From the NCBI GenBank assembly GCA_046350255.1, contig JAXMAV010000006.1:62001-126000 (forward strand): a DNA stretch of 64,000 bases. The letters are read 5' to 3'. Both the position numbers and the translations under genes were made by a program. The stretch's first letter is position 1; every line of letters starts with the position of its first letter. Below, piece by piece: positions 27,088 to 35,692 of this stretch. The DNA is from CALDUY01 sp046350255. Its GTDB lineage: Bacteria; Planctomycetota; Planctomycetia; Gemmatales; Gemmataceae. The notes under the pieces were generated by a model. That model ran no database searches. It was not told where the DNA came from and worked only from the letters and a program-made list of their open reading frames with translations.

Positions 27088-28389
27088 CTACACTCGACCC
27101 GAATAGAGGATCTCGGGTTCGGACCGACCGGGCAGGTACAGAGCCAGGCCGCCCGCGGAATCATTCACTTGCACCACCCCAGCGGGGTGTCCGGCGGCAT
27201 GGCTTGCGAGTAACTGTTCCATGGCCTGCACGGTAGCCACGGTGTTTCGGTCGGAAGAAGCATCGCTGTAAGCCAGCTGGCGCATGGCCTGAAGTCGATC
27301 CGACCGGGTCGAGGCAGGGCCGCCGAACTCGACGTGTCCCACCTCTTCGAAAAACCGGGCGATGATTTCGATGCCATAGCCGCGCTGGCTGGGCTCGTTC
27401 CAGGGCTCGATGAACTTTCCATTGTAGTGGTGGTTAGGAGTGTACTTGAACTCGTGAGGACTCCGCTCCTCGACGGTTAGCTCGACGCCCCGCTTGCGCT
27501 GATGGGCAGCCCACACACCGTTGTCGAACCGGAACTGAACCTCTTGCTCCACGTAGCCCGGGAAGTTGTCCGGGGTGACCCAGCTGGTGTGGATATCGAA
27601 GGCCGCCTCTCGTCCATCGGCATAGCGATAGACCATCTGAAGCTGGACGGAGTCCCAGGTCGGACCCAGAGCAGGTCCGACCAGTCCACGTTGTCCTGTG
27701 GCGGTGACCCGGACCAGCGACCAGGGATCGACGCCACCGAAGGTGAAATCGATGAGCTTGATATAATGCACCGCCACGTAGGTACCCGGGTTCCGCCCGA
27801 TAATCCACTCGGCGAACTGCGAGCCAGAGATCGACTTGGGCTCGAGCAACGAGCAGTAGCCGTTATTCACGTGGCGGAGGACATGCTGTTGGACGTGCGT
27901 GCGTAGCTTCTTGTGGTCGGGGTCGGCCAACTTGTGATACACGACGCGACACAACACGTCGTTCTTCTGCGCCAGGGCATTCAACTCGTCGAGCTGGCTC
28001 AGTGTGAGAACCGAAGGTTTCTCCAGTAGCACGTGTTTCCGGGCCAGGAGGGCCTGACGAGCTGGTTCGAAGTGCCGGTCGTCGGGCGTGGCGATGCACA
28101 CGGCGTGGACGTCACTCTCTACCAGGTGACGAATTGCATCGGGGCCCACCAGGTTTTGGATGGTGGGCATCGATTCCGCTTGCGCCTGCTCCACGTATGC
28201 CCGGGCTCGCGTACCCGTCCGGCTGGCCACGGCAGCGAGGTCGACATCCACAGGGCCAGTCGCTCGGCTAAAAAGGGGCTGACGATGGACCTGCCGGAAG
28301 AAGGGCCAGTAGGTTTCCTCGAAGATCATCCCCACTCCGACCATGCCGGCGCGGAGTTGGTTCCCTGACAGATTCTGGTTCATTGGCAT
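27088..28389 (-). CDS. Gfo/Idh/MocA family oxidoreductase (cytoplasmic)
   Basis: 433-residue NAD(P)-dependent sugar or polyol dehydrogenase-like protein without a signal peptide. The Rossmann motif reads AGMVGVGMIFEETYW, with the third glycine position changed. DVHAVCIATPDDRH and the signature LLEKPSVLTLSQLDEL follow. VHYIKLIDFTFGGVDPWSL supplies the catalytic-region histidine and aspartate. ATG at 28389 is supported by GGAG six bases upstream; ATG at 28401 is possible. It heads a minus-strand run with an aminotransferase, a C45 hydrolase and a membrane protein. Substrate unknown. Confidence 0.9.
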   Translation of the reverse strand: MPMNQNLSGNQLRAGMVGVGMIFEETYWPFFRQVHRQPLFSRATGPVDVDLAAVASRTGTRARAYVEQAQAESMPTIQNLVGPDAIRHLVESDVHAVCIATPDDRHFEPARQALLARKHVLLEKPSVLTLSQLDELNALAQKNDVLCRVVYHKLADPDHKKLRTHVQQHVLRHVNNGYCSLLEPKSISGSQFAEWIIGRNPGTYVAVHYIKLIDFTFGGVDPWSLVRVTATGQRGLVGPALGPTWDSVQLQMVYRYADGREAAFDIHTSWVTPDNFPGYVEQEVQFRFDNGVWAAHQRKRGVELTVEERSPHEFKYTPNHHYNGKFIEPWNEPSQRGYGIEIIARFFEEVGHVEFGGPASTRSDRLQAMRQLAYSDASSDRNTVATVQAMEQLLASHAAGHPAGVVQVNDSAGGLALYLPGRSEPEILYSGRV

Positions 28390-28509
28390 ATCGTACTCCA
28401 TCCCCGGGTTCGGGGAAAGACTTTCAAATGGACTATCCCTCTGCTCCTGGCGCGCCGTGTTGATACAAAGTGCATGAGGTTTACTAGCCCAGTGTCACGA
28501 GTGATCATC

Positions 28510-29496
28510 ATGAAGGAGCCAGGTTCTCCCGTTCTTAGCGTTGTCATTCCACTTCTGAACGAGGAGGAAGTGCTGGACCAGACTTACTCGGTTCTCAAGG
28601 GGCACCTTGACGCCCTAGGCGAGAGCTACGAGATGGTGTTTGTCGATGATGGCAGCACCGATCGTTCGCGGGCCATCCTGGCGGCCTTTTCCCTCAAGGA
28701 TCCGGCTGTGCGCATTGTGGCCCTGTCGCGGAATTTCGGCCATGAGATGGCTACCACGGCGGGGCTGCACCATGCCAGAGGGCAGGCGGTCATTGTGATG
28801 GATGCTGACCTGCAGGATCCTCCGCATCTCATCCCTGAATTTATTCAAAAATGGCGAGAAGGATACCAGGTGGTGTACGGGGTGCGCGCGCGACGTGAGC
28901 GCGAGACCATGCTCAAGAAGTTCACCTCGTTTCTCTTCTATCGCCTGATGCGTCAGATTGCCGATGTGCCGATTCCGGCCGACACGGGCGACTTCCGATT
29001 GATGGATCGGCGCGTGCTTGATGTCTACGCCCATCTCCGCGAGGATCCCCGCTTCTTCCGCGGACTGATCAGCTGGGTCGGATTCAAGCAGATCGGCGTC
29101 CCCTTCGTGCGTCAGCCGCGCGCAGCCGGCTATACGAAGTACCGCTACAGCCGTCTGCTCAAACTGGCGTTCGACACCATCACCGCCTTTTCCACCTTGC
29201 CAGCGCTTCTTATCACCATCACCGCTCTTGGCTGTTTTAGCCTGAGCCTGGTCACGGTGGCGCTGCTTCTAGGGCTGGCGGCCGCGCAGGTGCTCTCGCT
29301 GCCTGGCTGGGCCTACGCCGCCATGGCATTTCTAGGCCTCTGGAATATCCAGTTTCTCTGCCTGGCCGTCCTGGGCGAATATATCGTACGCACTCATCGC
29401 CACACTCAGGAACGACCGCTTTACATCGTTGATGCGGTGATCGAGAACGGGCAGCCTCACGTCCAGTCTTCAGTGCCGCCGGTGGTGGCTCGATGA
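28510..29496 (+). CDS. GT2 polyprenyl-phosphate glycosyltransferase (GtrB/DPM1-like)
   Basis: 328-residue membrane-bound glycosyltransferase. The GT-A domain holds LSVVIPLLNEEEVL, VDDGSTDRSRAIL and the metal-binding VMDADLQDPPHL, followed by the acceptor-loop region ADTGDFRLMDRRVLD. Two C-terminal membrane helices (about 228-255 and 262-290) match the GtrB/ArnC type, which loads a sugar onto undecaprenyl phosphate at the inner face. The start is uncertain: ATG at 28510 fits the family N-terminus, ATG at 28474 is also in frame, and neither has a good ribosome binding site. Its stop overlaps the start of the next gene (ATGA), a GT-C-like protein that could use the lipid-linked sugar. Confidence 0.92.
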   Translation: MKEPGSPVLSVVIPLLNEEEVLDQTYSVLKGHLDALGESYEMVFVDDGSTDRSRAILAAFSLKDPAVRIVALSRNFGHEMATTAGLHHARGQAVIVMDADLQDPPHLIPEFIQKWREGYQVVYGVRARRERETMLKKFTSFLFYRLMRQIADVPIPADTGDFRLMDRRVLDVYAHLREDPRFFRGLISWVGFKQIGVPFVRQPRAAGYTKYRYSRLLKLAFDTITAFSTLPALLITITALGCFSLSLVTVALLLGLAAAQVLSLPGWAYAAMAFLGLWNIQFLCLAVLGEYIVRTHRHTQERPLYIVDAVIENGQPHVQSSVPPVVAR

Positions 29497-31037
29497 AACC
29501 GCAGGTGAGTTGGGCCTGGTATCGTCCCTCGGTGGCCGACGCTCTGTTCCTAATCATCGCCCTCATGGGATTGCGCGGTGCCCGCCACACGCTTCTGGAC
29601 GACCCCGGGCTCGGATGGCACATCCGAAATATCGATGCGATCCTGGAGCAGGGCTGGTGGCTTCGATTCGATCCCTTTACCGATCCCCGATATCTGCCCT
29701 CGGCCATGTACTACACCAACCAGTGGTTGGGCGATGTACCTTACTGGCTGGGGTGGAGGTGGGCCGGCCTCGAAGGTGTGGCCGCTGTCAATGCCGTGAC
29801 ACTGGCACTCCTGGCCAGCCTTCTCTACCGAATCCTGCTGGCTGATGGACTCCCCTGGGCAGTGGCGCTGGTCTGGGCCGCCCTGGGAATGAACGGCACC
29901 TCCTGTTCGTGGAACGCCCGACCGAATGTCTTCTCGCTGGTAGGTATCCTGCTGGTTGGGCGCGCCTGTTTCTTGATTCAGGAGGGGCGCCTCTCACGGG
30001 GCTGGTTCGCAGGTCTGGTGATTCTGCTCGCTGCCTGGGCCAACGTGCATGGCGGCTTCCTGGCCGGACTTCTCACCCTGGGGCTCACCTTCGCAATTCA
30101 GGTAGCGCTTTTCGTCGGCAGCCTGGAGCAAGAAAGCAGGCTTCGAGCACGTCAGGCCACGCTGGTTGCCGGTGCACTGATTTTTTCCTGTGGGGCAGCC
30201 ACGCTGGTGAATCCCTACGGAGTGGATCTCTATCGGTGGACATTAATGCTCCTGGGCGATCCGTTCTTCATGGACCTGCACCAGGAGTGGCGCTCTCCCG
30301 ATTTCCACAGCGGGGGAGCTATGCGCTACGAGTTGCTCCTTCTTCTATTTCCACTGATGCTGGGTCTGAGCCAGCGCCGACCTGGGGCCGTCGAGTTGAT
30401 CGTGGCGGTGACGTGGTTGCACCTGGCCCTGACCGGCTTTCGCTACGTGGCCTTGTGGGTCCTGGTGGCGGTGCCCGTGATGGCCCGTCAATCGGTCGAG
30501 ATTCCGTACCTCATCGAGATCACTCGTCGGCTAGGGCTGAATAGTGCGCCTGACAGTCTCTTTCACACGGCGACTCCACGGGCTCCCTGGGCTATCTCAG
30601 TTGTGATGGGCCTGGTCATCCTTGGAGGGGCTAAGTTCATCCAGGGCAGACTCGTCGTCCATAAACAGGAGATCCTTGCCACCCAAGCCATGGATCAGCT
30701 CATCGCTCTGGCGCGCGAGCACTGGGATCGCACTGGAGAACGACCGCTGCTGTTGCATGGCTACGACTGGGGCGGGTACCTCATCTGGCACGCCTGGCCG
30801 GACCTGATGAACTACATGGATGATCGGAACGAGGTGCAGGGTAGAAGGCGCATCGAAGAGTACTTTGACGTGATGCAGGCGAAGCCTGGCTGGGAGCCAT
30901 TGCTGGCCGGGGTCGATCTCGTCTGCCTGCCGGCGAAGGCGCCACTTGTAAGCCAGCTCGCCCAACGTCCCGCAGAGTGGGCAGAGCGATACCGCGACAC
31001 CTTCGGCGTGGTGTTCGAGCGGGTTCCAGCCCAGTAA
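29493..31037 (+). CDS. Polytopic membrane protein, GT-C glycosyltransferase-like
   Basis: 514-residue protein with about ten membrane helices and a C-terminal soluble part. The first outer loop has DDPGLGWHIRNIDAIL and FDPFTDP, then YYTNQWLGDVPYWLGW; acidic/His residues after the first helix are typical of lipid-sugar-using GT-C enzymes. AAWANVHGGFLAG and GGYLIWHAWPDLMNYMDDR are further conserved-looking segments. The same order of motifs appears in the large protein at 60096-63557. It is translationally coupled (ATGA) to a GT2 gene that could supply a polyprenyl-phosphate sugar. No characterised family is recognised with certainty; activity is inferred. Confidence 0.75.
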   Translation: MKPQVSWAWYRPSVADALFLIIALMGLRGARHTLLDDPGLGWHIRNIDAILEQGWWLRFDPFTDPRYLPSAMYYTNQWLGDVPYWLGWRWAGLEGVAAVNAVTLALLASLLYRILLADGLPWAVALVWAALGMNGTSCSWNARPNVFSLVGILLVGRACFLIQEGRLSRGWFAGLVILLAAWANVHGGFLAGLLTLGLTFAIQVALFVGSLEQESRLRARQATLVAGALIFSCGAATLVNPYGVDLYRWTLMLLGDPFFMDLHQEWRSPDFHSGGAMRYELLLLLFPLMLGLSQRRPGAVELIVAVTWLHLALTGFRYVALWVLVAVPVMARQSVEIPYLIEITRRLGLNSAPDSLFHTATPRAPWAISVVMGLVILGGAKFIQGRLVVHKQEILATQAMDQLIALAREHWDRTGERPLLLHGYDWGGYLIWHAWPDLMNYMDDRNEVQGRRRIEEYFDVMQAKPGWEPLLAGVDLVCLPAKAPLVSQLAQRPAEWAERYRDTFGVVFERVPAQ

Positions 31038-31052
31038 GCCGGCTACGCCTCT

Positions 31053-31156
31053 ATTGAACATAAGATACATTATCGGACGTTGGCGTGAGGCGACCTGGAT
31101 CATTTCCATCTCGCCGCGTGCCACCTGCAACGTCCGATAATGCACGTTATGTTTAA
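31053..31156. repeat. Large imperfect palindrome between convergent genes
   Basis: Left arm 31053-31083 and right arm 31128-31156 pair over about 29 bases: TTGAACATAA against TTATGTTTAA, and CATTATCGGACGTTG against CAACGTCCGATAATG, with three to five mismatches between. The loop is about 45 bases and partly self-complementary. It ends two bases before the stop of the ABA4-like gene. It may serve as a bidirectional terminator or be a miniature element; no strong T-run is present. Confidence 0.75.
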
Positions 31157-31157
31157 C

Positions 31158-31619
31158 TCAGGCGCTGGACGCAGGTGCCTGGTGGGCCAAGGACTTGCGT
31201 TCGGGCGCCCTGCGAGGCCTTGCAATCAGGAAGGCGAGCAATCCCAGTGGGCCGAACATCAGAGTCAGGACCAGAATGGGGGCAAGCAAGAGGTGCGAAA
31301 GTCCGCGCTCCTGGGCGTCGAGATACTCCCAGCGACCCACAAAGAGGTCGAATGCCAGGAAGTGAATCCAGGCGATGACTGCGGCCTCGGGCTGGCTCAG
31401 TAGCTGGACAATCGCCTCGAGTTCGGGTCTGATCAGCTGAGGCAAGATGGCACCCAGCCCAGGCAAAACTAGCACGGCGTAGAGCACTGCAAAGAGACCT
31501 GGGCCAACCATCGATTCCATCAGCCTGCGCGTGAATCGCCAGCGCGGCGCGAACACCATCAGGACCCAGAACGGCAAGGCGACCAGGTTCACAATCCGAA
31601 ACAGCGTGTCTGGCGTCAT
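31158..31619 (-). CDS. ABA4-like (DUF4281) membrane protein
   Basis: 153-residue protein with four predicted membrane helices. The signature WIHFLAFDLFVGRWEYLDAQERG is characteristic of the ABA4/DUF4281 family, whose plant member is needed for neoxanthin formation; bacterial members have no settled function. The N-terminal TLFRIVNLVALPFWVLMVFAP and C-terminal GLLAFLIARPRR are also typical. Its ATG overlaps the accA stop in an ATGA (31616-31619), so it is probably co-translated with accA. A palindrome lies directly downstream. Confidence 0.85.
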   Translation of the reverse strand: MTPDTLFRIVNLVALPFWVLMVFAPRWRFTRRLMESMVGPGLFAVLYAVLVLPGLGAILPQLIRPELEAIVQLLSQPEAAVIAWIHFLAFDLFVGRWEYLDAQERGLSHLLLAPILVLTLMFGPLGLLAFLIARPRRAPERKSLAHQAPASSA

Positions 31620-32635
31620 TGGTTGTCTCTGAGGGGCACCGCCTCGGGTTCGGGTGCCTCCCCTTCCCCGGCTTCTTCCGCCACGGTCAGAAACACACCC
31701 ATGCGCCGGAACTTTTGATATCGCTGTTCGAGCAATTCCTCGATCGACAGCGGTCTCAGTTCCCGGATATAGCGGACCAGGTAGCTCTTGAGAGAGTTTG
31801 CCATCTCGCGATGATCTCGATGCGCTCCACCAAGAGGTTCCGGGATCACCTCATCGATCACTGCCAGGCGCAGAAGATGACGCGAGGTGAGCTTAAGAGC
31901 CTCGGCTGCCAGCGGCTTGGTTTCGTCGTTGGCTTCCTTCCAGAGAATGCCCGCGCAGCCCTCTGGACTGATGACCGAGTAGTACGCATGCTCGAGCATA
32001 CTGACTCGATCGCCGATGCCAATTCCCAGGGCCCCGCCTGAGCCTCCCTCTCCGATCACCACACAGATGATGGGAGTCGGTGTCCGGGACATTTCGAGCA
32101 GGTTGGTGGCGATGAGCTGCGCCTGGCCGCGCTCCTCAGCGCCGATGCCTGGAAAGGCGCCCGGAGTATCGATCAAACAGATCACGGGGACGCGAAACTT
32201 GGCGGCCAGGCGAAGGCAACGAAGCGCCTTGCGATAGCCTTCTGGATGCGGGCAGCCATAGAAGCAAGCGGTACGCTCGGCCAGAGTTCTGCCCTTCTCT
32301 TGACCAATCACCATGACGCGATGATCACCCAGACGGGCGAAGCCAGTGCGAAGGGCCCGGTCATCACCGATGGCCCGATCACCGTGGAGTTCGACAAAAT
32401 CAGAGAAGATCAGGTTGAGATAGTCCACTGTATGCGGACGATCAGGATGACGGGCTACCTGAATGGTCTGCCAGGGATTGAGGTTATTGTAGATCTGTTT
32501 TTTGAGGGCCACCAACTCTCGACGGACGCGACGGATGTCCTCGCCCATCTCGCCCTGGCCCCGGCTTTCGAGCTGGGCCAGACAATCTTCGAGCTGGTAG
32601 ATTTCTTTCTCGAACGGCAGCACGTGTTTCGTCAT
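31616..32635 (-). CDS. accA: Acetyl-CoA carboxylase carboxyltransferase subunit alpha
   Basis: 339-residue subunit of the carboxyltransferase that moves the carboxyl group from biotin to acetyl-CoA, the committed step of fatty acid synthesis. The N-terminal helical pair (FEKEIYQLEDCLAQLE) and DFVELHGDRAIGDDRAL are typical. VMVIGQEKGR, FGMP-equivalent YGCPHPEGYRKALR, LIDTPGAFPGIGAEERGQ and GEGGSGGALGIGIGDRV follow, and then SVISPEGCAGILWK. No zinc finger is present, as expected for AccA; AccD is not in the window. It is followed by a coupled ABA4-like gene. Length is normal. Confidence 0.98.
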   Translation of the reverse strand: MTKHVLPFEKEIYQLEDCLAQLESRGQGEMGEDIRRVRRELVALKKQIYNNLNPWQTIQVARHPDRPHTVDYLNLIFSDFVELHGDRAIGDDRALRTGFARLGDHRVMVIGQEKGRTLAERTACFYGCPHPEGYRKALRCLRLAAKFRVPVICLIDTPGAFPGIGAEERGQAQLIATNLLEMSRTPTPIICVVIGEGGSGGALGIGIGDRVSMLEHAYYSVISPEGCAGILWKEANDETKPLAAEALKLTSRHLLRLAVIDEVIPEPLGGAHRDHREMANSLKSYLVRYIRELRPLSIEELLEQRYQKFRRMGVFLTVAEEAGEGEAPEPEAVPLRDNQ

Positions 32636-32706
32636 GATCGCGATCCTTGCCTGGCCACTGCAGTCCTGCAGCCAAGTGTACCATCCCGCTGGGGGCCACG
32701 GGAACC

Positions 32707-33570
32707 TCAGCTAGTCGGACCCGGCTTTGCCTCGACGTTTTTGTAGACCCGGATCGTCTTCAGCTTCATCAGCACCTCGTGGAAATCGCGTGGCCGCTGG
32801 TCGCGCTTCTTTTCGAGCATGTGCATGACCAGCTGCGCAAATTCGTCGGTCACTTCGGGATTGTAGACGCGCGGTGAAGGAGCCTTCTCTGTGATCTGCT
32901 TGGCGAGCAGTTCCTGCGAGCTGGAGGCACGAAACGGAGGCCGATTGGTAACCAGTTCGAAACAGGTGGCACCGAAGCTGTAAACATCCGCTCGACCATC
33001 CAGGGGTTCACCGCGGATCTGCTCCGGAGACATGTAACTGCGCGTTCCCTGAACTTTGCCCTTCCGACGAAACAAACTTCCGAAGAAGCTGGGTTTCTCG
33101 ATGCGCTTGGCCAGGGCAAAGTCAATGACGCGCAGTTCACCCGCGGAATTGACCAGCATGTTATCCGGTTTCACGTCACGATGCACCCAACCCTTGGCAT
33201 TCATGAAGGCCAGGGCGGTGGCAGCCTGCTTGAAGATACTGTGAGACTGCTCGCGGATAAATTCATGCTGCTTGCGGATCAAGCGAAGCTTCATGCTGCC
33301 GCCGGGGAAAAACTCCATGACGAAGTACGGATTTTTCGGATCCTTGTTCACCGTCACGATGCGGATGATGTTGCCATGCGCCAGCTGCTGCCCGACGTTG
33401 GCTTCGTGCAGCAGCAACCGGCGATGCTCCGTGTTGGTCACGTGTTCGGGTAGCAAAAGCTTCATTGCAAAGTGACGATGGCTGGCCTCCTCGACCACTT
33501 CCCAGACCTGGCTAGTCTGCCCCGTCATCATCAGGTTTTGCAGCCGGTAGCCGCCGATCACTTCCGCCAC
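32707..33570 (-). CDS. Serine/threonine protein kinase, catalytic domain only
   Basis: 287-residue Hanks-type kinase without membrane segment or extra domains. The ATP lysine is K37 (FAMKLLLPE), the catalytic loop HRDVKPDN is at 130-137, and SYMSPEQIRGEPLDGRADVYSFG gives the P+1 loop and subdomain IX. Two key motifs deviate: the glycine-rich loop reads MTGQTSQVWEV, and the metal-binding DFG is DFA (150-152). The catalytic Asp residues are kept, so activity is plausible but not certain. It starts 18 bp after the stop of the ferredoxin-NADP reductase gene and lies 71 bp before accA on the same strand. Targets are unknown. Confidence 0.9.
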   Translation of the reverse strand: MAEVIGGYRLQNLMMTGQTSQVWEVVEEASHRHFAMKLLLPEHVTNTEHRRLLLHEANVGQQLAHGNIIRIVTVNKDPKNPYFVMEFFPGGSMKLRLIRKQHEFIREQSHSIFKQAATALAFMNAKGWVHRDVKPDNMLVNSAGELRVIDFALAKRIEKPSFFGSLFRRKGKVQGTRSYMSPEQIRGEPLDGRADVYSFGATCFELVTNRPPFRASSSQELLAKQITEKAPSPRVYNPEVTDEFAQLVMHMLEKKRDQRPRDFHEVLMKLKTIRVYKNVEAKPGPTS

Positions 33571-33588
33571 GATGTAGACCTCCCTCGC

Positions 33589-34521
33589 TTACCAGTATTC
33601 CTCGTAGTGGATGTTACCACGGAATTTCTGCGAGGGTTGGTCGAGCTGGAATCCGCGACGGGTCAGGATCTCGATTACACCCGGCGGCTGAGGGTAGGAA
33701 ATGGCTCCCGTCTCGCGGTTTTTCTCCGGCACCCCGATCATCTTGGGATTCCCGCAGAGAAACACATGCGTCGAGGCAGGATCAAGGCTGGCACCGACCT
33801 GTCGCTCCATCTCTCCGGAAGTTAGCAGATCCTGAATGTAGACCTTTCCGCCCGGACCTGTCCCTTCCCGGGTGGTCAGAGGCAGGTACCGGTAGTTGGA
33901 ATGTCGTCGCATCAACTGATCGTGAATGTTCAGGTAGGCCAGATCCTGGCGATAACGTGTGCAGCAGGCGGAAACCACCCGGCCCTGGTGGTTGTTCCGA
34001 AGGAGTTCCCAGAGCATGTAGTTATGGGGCGCCTCACCTGTCCCGGTGGACAGAAAGAGAACCGTATCGGTAGGCTTGACCCCGGCCAGAGTATAGTTGC
34101 CCGTGATCTTTTCGCCGAGATGTAGTCGATCCCCCTCTCGCAGCATGAACAGACGCGGTGTTAGCACCGGAGCTTGCCCGGTTTCTGTGCTGCGGACGAG
34201 GACAATGTAGAACTCGAGCCAGTCGGTCTCTTCCAGGTTTAGCAGACTGCCAGATTGATCCAGCACTGAACAGCTGATCGAGTAAGAGCGTCGGGCCAGT
34301 TTCGACTCGTCGCCTTCCTTCAGTGTTTCTTCCTGACAACTGGGAAAGCGCGGCTCCCAGAAACCCAGCCCCAGCACCGTGTACTGGCCCGGTTTATGGT
34401 TGGGGCGCTTGAAGTCGGGCCGAACTCGCATGATCAGCAGATCGCTGTGGACCTTCTGCAGACTGATGACGGTGGCGTTGTACTTCGATTTGCGGAGTTC
34501 GGCGATCTGGTCGGGTGTCAT
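33589..34521 (-). CDS. fpr: Ferredoxin--NADP+ reductase
   Basis: 310-residue flavoprotein that exchanges electrons between ferredoxin/flavodoxin and NADP(H). The FAD site is RRSYSISCSV at 77-86. The NADP-binding part has FLSTGTGEAPHNYMLWELL, CCTRYRQDLAYLN and VFLCGNPKMIG. The C-terminus is aromatic (GNIHYEEYW), as in bacterial Fpr enzymes where it stacks on FAD. An insertion of about 15 residues (FPSCQEETLKEGDESKLA) precedes the FAD motif. It is first in a minus-strand group with a kinase and accA. Confidence 0.92.
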   Translation of the reverse strand: MTPDQIAELRKSKYNATVISLQKVHSDLLIMRVRPDFKRPNHKPGQYTVLGLGFWEPRFPSCQEETLKEGDESKLARRSYSISCSVLDQSGSLLNLEETDWLEFYIVLVRSTETGQAPVLTPRLFMLREGDRLHLGEKITGNYTLAGVKPTDTVLFLSTGTGEAPHNYMLWELLRNNHQGRVVSACCTRYRQDLAYLNIHDQLMRRHSNYRYLPLTTREGTGPGGKVYIQDLLTSGEMERQVGASLDPASTHVFLCGNPKMIGVPEKNRETGAISYPQPPGVIEILTRRGFQLDQPSQKFRGNIHYEEYW

Positions 34522-34632
34522 AAGCTGTCCTGAGGCCCGAAAAAAGGGCTACCCCTAGATGATCTGTTCCCGGTGCGGCATCGCGATGGCGACCGGTGTT
34601 CCATGGGGTTACTTTAGCAAACGAACCACCAT

Positions 34633-34671
34633 GTGGGAGAGGGACCTTGTGTTCGGTTTCCCCTCTCCCAC
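34633..34671. terminator. Stem-loop downstream of the Tat sugar-isomerase gene
   Basis: GTGGGAGAGGG at 34633-34643 pairs with CCCTCTCCCAC at 34661-34671, an 11-bp perfect stem with a 17-base loop. No strong T-run follows. It lies 27 bases past the stop of the minus-strand gene ending at 34698. Confidence 0.6.
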
Positions 34672-34697
34672 TCTCAAGCAATCGGAATGCAATCTTG

Positions 34698-35558
34698 TCA
34701 CGACCGTTTGCGGACGGCCTCTTTAAACACCTCCACGCAGGCAGCCACTTCCTTGGTGGGCTCTTCGGGGCTGGCTTCGTATTCGATCGAGATCATGCCC
34801 GGGAACTTGACCTCGGTCAAAGCCTTGAGCACCGACGCGACATCTAGGACCCCCTTACCGAAGATCACATCGGTGTGATGCTTGTTATCGTGGTCCTTCA
34901 GGTGAAGACCGAAATTCCGCTTGCCCATCACACGAATCTGCTCGGCCGGATCGAGCCGCTTGCCCAACTGGGCCGAACGAATCAGATGCCCCGTATCAAG
35001 ACAGGTGCCGATCAGCGGGTGATGGTCCTTGACAGCTGCCAGGATAACTTCGGCGGAGTACCAGCGGTGCAGTCCCTTGCCTACCGGTCCATGCGGGTGG
35101 ATACCGATGGCAATCTTGTACTCCTCACACAGCTTGTCGAGGCTGTCGAAGGCATCGGGCGTGGGGTCGGCGCTGAACATCTTCAACCCCAGAAGCTTGC
35201 CGAACTCGAAGGCCCGTTTGTTGGCGTCATGATCCTTGGAGAACTGCTGCACTCCCCAGGCCCAAGGCGTCACCCCATACTCCTTGCAAAGCGACTGAAA
35301 CGCCTTGATGGGGGCAGGCTTGTCGGTCATCGGACAGTGAGCCTGGAAGAACTCGCCGTACTTCAATCCCAGGGCTTTCATCCGTTCGAGTGCCTTCTCG
35401 ACCGTGAACTTGCGAAAGGTGTAGCTCTGAGCACCCAGGCGGAAGCCTCCAAATGGGTCATCGGCCTTGGTGGTATCGGCTTTCGCGAGAAGCAGGCTTG
35501 GAGCGGCCAGCATGCCGGCACCAGCTTGGAGGAAGGAACGACGATCGATGGGGGTCAT
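34698..35558 (-). CDS. Sugar phosphate isomerase/epimerase (TIM barrel), Tat-exported
   Basis: 286-residue xylose-isomerase-like TIM-barrel protein (AP endonuclease 2 superfamily). It begins with a twin-arginine signal (DRRSFLQAGAGMLAAPSLLLA), so it is predicted to be periplasmic. Barrel segments include RLGAQSYTFRKF, IAIGIHPHGPVG, IGTCLDTGHLIRS, FGLHLKDHDNKHH and GMISIEYEASPEE, giving the His, Asp and Glu metal ligands of the family. Such exported isomerases are common in Planctomycetes, usually for polysaccharide breakdown. The specific sugar is unknown. Single-gene transcription unit between stem-loops. Confidence 0.9.
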   Translation of the reverse strand: MTPIDRRSFLQAGAGMLAAPSLLLAKADTTKADDPFGGFRLGAQSYTFRKFTVEKALERMKALGLKYGEFFQAHCPMTDKPAPIKAFQSLCKEYGVTPWAWGVQQFSKDHDANKRAFEFGKLLGLKMFSADPTPDAFDSLDKLCEEYKIAIGIHPHGPVGKGLHRWYSAEVILAAVKDHHPLIGTCLDTGHLIRSAQLGKRLDPAEQIRVMGKRNFGLHLKDHDNKHHTDVIFGKGVLDVASVLKALTEVKFPGMISIEYEASPEEPTKEVAACVEVFKEAVRKRS

Positions 35559-35633
35559 AAATCGGACTCCTGGAAAGGAAGTGCAATGGATGGAGGACTA
35601 CGGTAGGTGAGCTCGACTGTCAAGCAGCGAGCA

Positions 35634-35678
35634 AAAAAAGGACCCCGGCGCTACCAGTATTCGCGCCGGGGTCTTTCA
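35634..35678. terminator. Bidirectional rho-independent terminator
   Basis: GACCCCGGCGC at 35641-35651 pairs perfectly with GCGCCGGGGTC at 35663-35673. On the minus strand the stem is followed by CTTTTTTTGC, a strong terminator for the DUF1552 gene that ends at 35693. TTTC follows on the plus side. Confidence 0.9.
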
Positions 35679-35692
35679 ATACTGACAGGGTG

